From Papio anubis (lineage: Eukaryota > Chordata > Mammalia > Primates > Cercopithecidae), in contig NC_044978.1 of the NCBI RefSeq assembly GCF_008728515.1, forward strand, positions 147,184,262 to 147,248,261: DNA of 64,000 nucleotides, given 5' to 3'. A program made the translations under genes and the position numbers. The notes under the pieces were generated by a model, which searched no databases, was not told the origin of the DNA, and worked only from the letters and a program-made list of their open reading frames with translations. Below, one piece after another: positions 57,925 to 64,000 of this stretch. Numbering within the stretch: position 1 is the stretch's first letter; every line of letters begins with the position of its first letter.

Positions 57925-59579
57925 GGATGGCCGAATAGGAGCAGCTCCAGCCTCCAGCTCGCAGTGTGAGCGGCACAGAAGACGGGTGATTTCTGCATTT
58001 TCAACTGAGGTACCGGGTTCATCTCACCGGGGTGTGTCGGGACAGTTGGCGCTGGTCCGCGGGTGCATCCCGACCAGCAAGAGCTGAAGCACGGCGAGGC
58101 ATCACCTCACCTGGGAAGCGCAAGGGGGAAGGGACTTCCTTTTCCTAGCCAAAGGAAATTGAGACACACAACACCTGGAAAATCAGGTAACTCCCACCCT
58201 AATACTGTGCTTTACCAAGGGTCTTAGCAAACGGCACACCAGGAGATTATATCCCACACCTGGCCCAGAGGGTCCCATGCCCACGGAGCCTCCCTCATCG
58301 CTAGCACAGCAGTCTGAGATCTAACTGCAAGATGTCAGTGAGGCTGGGGGAGGGGTGCCCGCTATTGCTGAGGCTTAAGTAGGTAAAGCCGCTGGGAAGC
58401 TCGAATTGGGTGGAGCCCACCACAGCTCAAGGAGGCCTTCCTGCCTCGGTAGACTCCTCCTCTGGGGACAGGGCATAGCTAAACAAAAAGCAGCAGAAAC
58501 CTCAGCAGAGGTAAATGCCCCTGTCTGACAGCTTTGAAGAGAGCAGTGGATCTCCCAGCACGGAGGTTGAGATCTGAGAACGGATAGACTGCCTGCTCAA
58601 GTGGGTCCCTGACCCCTGAGTAGCCTAACTGGGAGACAGCCCCTACTAGGTGCAGACCGACACCTCACACCTCACATGGCGGGGTACACCCCTGAGACGA
58701 AGCGTCCAGAGCAAGAATCACACAGCAACACTTGCTGTTCAGCAATATTCTATCTTCTGCAGCCTCCGCTGCTGATACCCAGGCAAACAGGGTCTGCAGT
58801 GGGCCTCAAGCAAACTCCAACAGACCTACAGCTGAGGGTCCTGTTAGAAGGAAAACTAACAAATGGGACACCCACACCAAAACGCCATCAGTACGTCACC
58901 ATCATCAAAGACCAAAGGCAGATAAAACCACAAAGATGGGGAAAAAGCAGTGCAGAAAAGCTGGAAATACAAAAAATCAGAGCGCATCTCCCCCTCCAAA
59001 GGAACGCAGCTCATCGCCAGCAACGGAACAAAGCTGGACAGAGAATGACTGACGAGAGAAGAAGGCTTCAGTCGATCAAACTTCTCAGAGCTAAAGGAGG
59101 AACTACATAACCAGCGCAAAGAAACTAAAAACCTTGAAAAAAGAATGGATGAATGGATAACTAGAATTATCAATGGAGAGAAGACCTAAAAGAACTGATA
59201 GAGATGAAAACCATAACACGAGAACTATGTGACAAATGCACAAGCTTCAGTAACCGACTCAATCAACTGGAAGAAAGAGTATCAGCAATTGAAGATCAAA
59301 TGAATGAAATGAAGTGAGAAGTGTAGAGAAAAAAGAGTAAAAAGAAATGAACAAAGCCTTCAAGAAATATGGGATTATGTGGAAAGACCAATCTACGTCT
59401 TGATCAGTGTGCCTGAAAGTGAGGGGGAAAATGGAACCAAGTTGGAAAACACTCTGCAGGATATCATCCAGGAGAACTTCCCCAACCTAGTAGGGCAGGC
59501 CAACATTCAAATTCAGGAAATACAGAGAACGCCACAAAGATACTCCTCGAGAAGAGCAACTCCAAGACACATAATTATC
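57925..59579 (+). mobile_element. Young L1 (L1PA-type), 5' UTR and broken ORF1
   Basis: Starts at GGATGGCCGAATAGGAGCAG, close to the canonical L1PA 5' end, and runs through the 5' UTR (ACCTGGGAAGCGCAAGGGG and GACAGCTTTGAAGAGAGCAG are recognisable) into ORF1. ORF1 opens at ATG 58936 but stops at about 59052 after a small deletion; a later ORF1 segment is open at 59379-59579, including the TPQRYSSRRATPRHI region. The copy is dead as assembled. It sits between RFC1 and the convergent gene. Confidence 0.9.
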
Positions 59580-59679
59580 NNNNNNNNNNNNNNNNNNNNN
59601 NNNNNNNNNNNNNNNNNNNNNNNNNNNNNNNNNNNNNNNNNNNNNNNNNNNNNNNNNNNNNNNNNNNNNNNNNNNNNNN
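59580..59679. other. Assembly gap, exactly 100 N
   Basis: A round 100-N block inside the L1, the usual placeholder for a gap of unknown size. Sequence jumps from ORF1 to near the end of ORF2, so a full-length L1 would hide several kilobases here. Confidence 0.98.
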
Positions 59680-59950
59680 TTTGTAGGGACGTGGATGCAG
59701 CTAGAAACCATCATTCTCAGCAAACCATCGCCAGAACAGAAAACCAAATACTGCATGCTCTCACTCATAGGTGGGAATTGAACAATGAGATCACTTGGAC
59801 ACAGGAAGGGGAACATCACACACCGGGTCCTATTGTGGGGAGGGGGTAGGGCAGAGGGATAGCATTAGGAGATATACCTAATGTAAATGACGAGTGAATG
59901 GGTGCAGCACACCAATATGGCACATGTATACATATGTAACAAACTTGCAC
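59680..59950 (+). mobile_element. 3' part of the same L1 (ORF2 end and 3' UTR)
   Basis: Begins TTTGTAGGGACGTGGATGCA, typical of the end of ORF2 in L1PA, and continues through GGTGGGAATTGAACAATGAG and the 3' UTR to ATGTAACAAACTTGCAC. It stops before the usual last segment and poly(A), so the 3' end is lost or misassembled. No target-site duplication was found. Confidence 0.88.
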
Positions 59951-61010
59951 AGCCATTTTGTTACTTACAAATCATTCAGCTTTATCCTTCATCTTGTTAA
60001 ATGTTGGCAGTTATGTAGCACCATGGTTTGATCTCTTAATGTTATTGACGGGGTAGATTATTTGTACTAGGTTGAGTGGCTTCCTAAACAAGCTCCAGTA
60101 TGAGTATGCTCATGGGTGAAAGTCTAAGGCCTGTAACTCCCAAAGTAGAATCTACCCACCCTCACAGTCCTAGGTGCCTGTGGTTCTTATTTCTACAGCC
60201 TTACAATATACCTCCAGGCATATTAGAGGAAGCAGGGGACTGTGGGTAGGTTTTATGATAATAACTTTGTACCACTTAGTAAAGCCAAGGCCTCTGGCCT
60301 GTTCTCTGGCTGGTCATTGGGAGGGAAGGACAGGTCCTAAAGCTGGAGGCATCATGCAGGTGGGATACTTGGATGCTATACAACATTACTGGCACCTTGG
60401 GCCTTAGCTTAGGCCCCTGGGTACCACTGTAATGCTCAGGTTGCTGGGGCCATACTGTAAAATATCATCGGATTCATTCACAGTTGACCCCCTGACTCAT
60501 TTCTGTCAGCTGCTCACTTTGGTGACTGGCCTTGGATGGCCTAGGAAGCATGTACTGATGTGGGAAAAGTATGGACTCCCTTGGAGAGAGAGAGAGAGTG
60601 TGTGTGTACTGATGGTGTGTGCTGTATGTGTGATATGGGGAAAGAACCTTTACGCAGTCTCAGAGAAGATTCCAAATAATGTATGTTTTCAGGGGTAGTC
60701 AAATGACTTAATTTTGTGATGGGAATTCTGTAGTATGCAGTAGAATGATTTGGCAGATATAAGCTGATAGTTTCATTCATTCTTTACAAGACTGGTTTTC
60801 CTAATTTCCTAAATTTTGATTTCCTAATTAATTGCTTCTGGGCTGATTCTGCTTGCTGTGATTTGTATAAACTTCTCATTTCAAGCTTTTTACACTGTTC
60901 ACATCTGTGTTGCCCAAACTTGACAATGTGCTTCAGAGCTACCTTTATCTCTTTTTCTGTCTCCAAATCCAGGAAAACGTCACAAATGATTAGATATTTG
61001 ATTATCTAGA
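59951..61010. other. Intergenic sequence after the L1
   Basis: 1.06 kb, no named repeat or gene; a GAGAGA/GTGTGT tract at 60584-60608. Confidence 0.5.
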
Positions 61011-61334
61011 TAAAATATCTAGTCAACAATTTTATTTTAAAGTATTTCAAAGTACAAAAGTTATCAAAAAGCTGAATATTTACAATTATGTCATAGGTTA
61101 CTATTAACAGTGCAGAGGATAGAGTGTGTAAGACTTTGAAGAGGAAATATACAAAGTACAATAAACAGCAAGGTTACCCATCATCGTTTTGCCACTGTAC
61201 AGAAGTGGGAAGTGCCGACCTGGAGAGGTCACTGTTGGTTCATTTCTCTGTATCCAGAAAGGACCGTCTCTTAAATCCACCAGGGGAGGAAACAGCCTCC
61301 TGTGGAAAATGCTGTCTTCTCAGGAGCATTGTAT
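61011..61334 (-). other. Candidate 3'-terminal exon of a convergent gene (WDR19 expected by synteny)
   Basis: On the minus strand a strong acceptor (TGTGTTCTCTTTGTCCCTTCTAG) ends at 61335. It is followed by a frame giving TMLLRRQHFPQEAVSSPGGF and KRRSFLDTEK with TGA at 61240-61242, then about 205 nt to an AATAAA at 61031-61036. A second frame (YNAPEKTAFSTGG...) stops at 61271. In human the gene next to the RFC1 3' end, in the opposite direction, is WDR19 (IFT144). I cannot confirm either frame as its C-terminus from memory, so the assignment is inference. Confidence 0.4.
61031..61036 (-). terminator. Minus-strand poly(A) signal AATAAA
   Basis: TTTATT on the + strand. Lies about 200 nt beyond the candidate stop of the convergent terminal exon. 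Confidence 0.4.
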
Positions 61335-61479
61335 CTAGAAGGGACAAAGAGAACACATGCTTCTAGAAGGGTTTCAAATAATGGCTAGCATTTAGTAATA
61401 AAGCCAAACATACTGAAAAGAATTTTTTGCCCGTTTCTAGAATGTGGAACAGGAAACATTCAAGTTGGAAATCTCCAGC

Positions 61480-61620
61480 CTGTAATCTGCATCAAGTTTC
61501 GGTACTAGCCTTGCCAACTGACTCAAATTGTGTGGGCAAGCTCTTGAGCCTTTGTAATGAAGGAAGGATGCTGATAACAGCCACCTCACTGGGAAGAACG
61601 AATGCAAAGTGCTCAGAAAT
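61480..61620 (+). mobile_element. MIR
   Basis: GGGCAAGCTCTTGAGCCTTT, GATAACAGCCACCTCACTGG and GCAAAGTGCTCAG follow the MIR core. Confidence 0.6.
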
Positions 61621-61718
61621 TAATTTGTAGGAAAAATTTTCCTGAAAGTTATATTTGTTTAAAAGCCAGTGAACAACAGCTTCAACCAGTATTCACTGTA
61701 TAAGGATGCTTACAGTGA

Positions 61719-61742
61719 CTGTGTGTGTGTGTGTGTGTGTGG
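61719..61742. repeat. (TG)n microsatellite
   Basis: About 11 TG units before the FLAM poly(T). Confidence 0.95.
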
Positions 61743-61918
61743 TTTTTTTTTTTTTCCCCTAGGAGATGGGGTCTTGTTGCATTGCCCAGGCTGGATTACT
61801 GTGGCTCTTCATAGGCATGATCATAGTCTCCTAGAGCCCTGAACTCCTGGGCTCAAGTGATCCTCACGCCTCAGCCTCCTGAGTATCTGGGACTGGGGCA
61901 CAGGCTCTGCGCCTGGCT
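61742..61918 (-). mobile_element. FLAM (free left Alu monomer, 7SL-derived)
   Basis: Antisense monomer that keeps the 7SL-like words GGCTCTTCATAGGCATGATC, which dimeric Alus lack; ends GCGCCTGGCT. Confidence 0.8.
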
Positions 61919-62162
61919 ATAGTGACGTATTTGAAGGACAGTGCACAATCATAACTCAGCGAAGACATATCTGCAAGGAGCTATGATGTACCATGGTCTG
62001 GTTCCTTGAAGTTTTCTGTAAAGCATTATCCAATGCCGTGATAGTGTGTGGAGAGGTTCTGTGGACGTTTTTTAAAAATACAAGGTTCCACTTGCAGTTT
62101 AATCTTCCCATAGATAACAGTTAGAAACTTGCGACAAAATCTGAATTTTTTTTTGTCTTTAG

Positions 62163-62456
62163 AAGGCCAGGAATGGTCGCTCACACCTGTAATCCCAACA
62201 CTTTGGGAGGCTGAGGTGAGAGGATCACTTGAGTCCAGGAGTTCAAGACCAGCCTGGGCAACATAGTGAGACCCCACCTCTTTAAAAAAAAAAAAAAAGG
62301 TGGTACGTGCCTGTAGTCCTAGCTACCTGGAAGGCTGAGGCAGGAAGGTCATTTGAGCCCAGGAGTTTGAGGCTGCAGTGAACGATTATTGTGGCCCTGC
62401 ACCCCAGCCCAGGCAACAGAGGGAGACCCCGTCTCAAAAAAAAAAAAAAAAAAAAA
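62163..62456 (+). mobile_element. Alu (old, J-like)
   Basis: Sense Alu GGCCAGGAATGGTCGCTCAC with internal and terminal A runs; host words TTAGAAGG on both sides. Confidence 0.93.
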
Positions 62457-62479
62457 TTAGAAGGTCAGTGAGCTAGAAT

Positions 62480-63060
62480 AGAGATCAAAACTATCCAATA
62501 TGAACAGAGAAAAAAGAGGAAAGAACTTTAGTGACTTTAGATATCAAGTAGTCACAGATATTACTGGAGTTCCAGAATGAGAAGATAGAAAGGGATAGAA
62601 AAAGTATTGGAAGAAATAATGGCTCAAAAATGTCCGAATTGAGGGAAAAATATAAACATACAGATTCAAGAATTCTAGGAAATCCTAAGTTAAAAAAATT
62701 TAAAAACCACACCCAGGCAAGTATAGTCAAAATTCTGGAAACCAAAAATAAAGAATGCCTTGAATGTAGCCAGAAAGAAACCAGTAAACTCAAGGGAACA
62801 ATGAAGTTTGATATTGGAGACAATCGTGAAAGTGCTTTAAGAAAACCTCAGAATTGCATATCAAGCTAAAATACCCTCAAAAATGAAGGAAAATAAAAAC
62901 AGAGAAGAAGTCACCAGCAAACCTGTACGTGTAAGAAATGTCAAAGGAAGTACTTCAGGCTGAAAGGAAATAATACCATATGGAAACTTGGATTCAGGCA
63001 AGAATAACATGGAAATTATAAATGTGGGTAAATTTAAAGCTACACTGTAGTTTTTTCTTT
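62480..63060 (+). mobile_element. Old L1 (ORF1/ORF1-ORF2 region)
   Basis: CTGGAGTTCCAGAATGAGAA, GCTCAAAAATGTCCGAATTG and TGTAGCCAGAAAGAAACCAG are old L1M words in sense. Dead. Confidence 0.7.
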
Positions 63061-63364
63061 ATAATTTCCTTTAAAAAGACACAACTAAAGAAAAATTATA
63101 TCATTGTATTACAGGATTTAGAATGTGTACATATGTATATTTGTGTGTGTGTGTATATATATAAAAAATAGGATATTAATCAAGTACAAAATTTTGCAAA
63201 GACATAGGTAAAAAGTCAATAGAAGAATCAAATGAAATATGAAAATATATTTAGTCAAATAGAAGGCAAGACAAGAGGAACTGAACAAAAAGTGGATAGG
63301 ACAAATAAACAAGTAACAAAATTGTAGACCTAAATTCAGCCTTATAACACTCGGGAAAAAAAAA

Positions 63365-64000
63365 AAATCACAACAGAGGAAAACTGCAGACCAGTATCCC
63401 TCATGAACACAGACACAATATTCTCAATATATTAGCAGAATAATCCAGCATTAGGATAATACATCATGATCAAGTGAGTTTATCTCCAGAATAAAAGTTG
63501 GCTTTCACACTTGAAAATCAATATAACTTACCATATAAATATAACTTACCACATAAATATAACTTACCATATACCATATAAATGTTATATATATGTTATA
63601 TATATAACATATATAAAAGTTAAATATAACTCACCATATAAAATAAATATAACTTACCATTAAAGGGGAAAAGCCATATAATCTCAATTGATAGGAAAAA
63701 AGCATTTGACAAAATCTGTCACCTAGTAAACTAGAAGGAAACTTCCACAATTTGTTAGGAGACTCTCTGAAAAACCTTACATCACGATAGTGAAATACTA
63801 AATGCCTTCCCCCAACACTGAGAACAAGACAAGGATGTTGACTCTACTATTATACAACATTGTAGAGGAGGTCCTAGCCAGTGCATATGAGAAGAAAAAT
63901 AAAAGTTATAAAGATTGGAAAGATAAGTAATTTTTTTGTTTATTTGTAAATGACTACACAGAAAATCTGAAGGATTCTACAGTACAACTACTAGACATAA
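63365..64000 (+). mobile_element. Old L1 ORF2 (reverse transcriptase region)
   Basis: CTGCAGACCAGTATCCCTCA, AAAAAGCATTTGACAAAATC and GTAGAGGAGGTCCTAGCCAG are ORF2 words; frame broken. Continues beyond the window. A tandem repeat interrupts it at about 63525-63660. Confidence 0.8.
63525..63660. repeat. Tandem repeat of about 21 bp, with an AT palindrome
   Basis: Repeated ATATAACTTACCATATAAAT units, one unit variant with CACATAAAT, and a palindromic ATATATAACATATATA core at 63585-63616. Confidence 0.85.

Noticed and set aside
57622..58022. Minus-strand frames across the L1 5' junction
   Set aside because: They cross from unique sequence into the L1 5' UTR without splice or start context.
58676..59110. 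Overlapping open frames in the L1
   Set aside because: One is L1 5' UTR plus the start of broken ORF1; the other is out of frame. Neither is a host gene.
60784..60966. Minus-strand frame METEKEIKVALKHIVKFGQH with a CEQCKK motif
   Set aside because: Tempting as a C-terminal zinc-binding exon of the convergent gene, but it lies beyond the minus-strand poly(A) signal and has no clear acceptor.
1..64000. CRISPR arrays, operons, phage or bacterial defence systems, tRNA or rRNA genes
   Set aside because: None seen. The tandem repeats are microsatellites or L1-derived, the tRNA-like words are MIR, and the 7SL-like words are FLAM/Alu.

Overview
The window is primate nuclear DNA. It carries most of one spliced gene on the + strand, RFC1, the large subunit of the replication factor C clamp loader, inside dense Alu, L1, L2, MIR, DNA-transposon and LTR relics. 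Five young Alu copies carry the CAAGCC start (read on the minus strand as GGCTTGAGCC) that is typical of Old World monkey AluY lineages, so a cercopithecid such as a macaque, baboon or guenon is the best guess. The species was not established beyond that.

Layout: 1-2734 is the 3' part of an intron, taken to be RFC1 intron 2. From 2735 to 56058, 21 coding exons join in frame. By human numbering they are exons 3-19 and 22-25; exons 1-2 lie before the window. They encode the lysine-rich N-terminal region, the BRCT domain (exons 11-12), the AAA+ clamp-loader core with RFC box II, Walker A, Walker B, sensor 1 and box VIII (exons 13-19), part of the C-terminal collar domain (exons 22-24), and a basic tail. 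The 3' UTR runs to about 57365.

The most important observation is an absence. The roughly 91 codons that human RFC1 has between exon 19 and exon 22 (expected exons 20 and 21) are not found anywhere in 46979-50393, although there is no N gap there. The codon count closes: 44 upstream residues, 1012 seen and 91 missing give 1147. This is either a local assembly deletion or a real in-frame loss from the collar domain; an assembly fault is more likely.

Downstream, 57925-59950 is a young L1PA-type L1 broken by a 100-base N gap. On the minus strand at about 61334-61010 there is a good splice acceptor, a short open end and an AATAAA, which fits the tail of a convergent gene. Synteny predicts WDR19, but I could not recognise its protein. 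62480-64000 is older L1 sequence.

I found no undescribed biological system. The points worth following are gene-structure and mobile-element events: the missing exons, an Alu whose target-site duplication copied a splice donor, a tandem NAGNAG acceptor, inverted Alu pairs, a hairpin, and composite repeat insertions.
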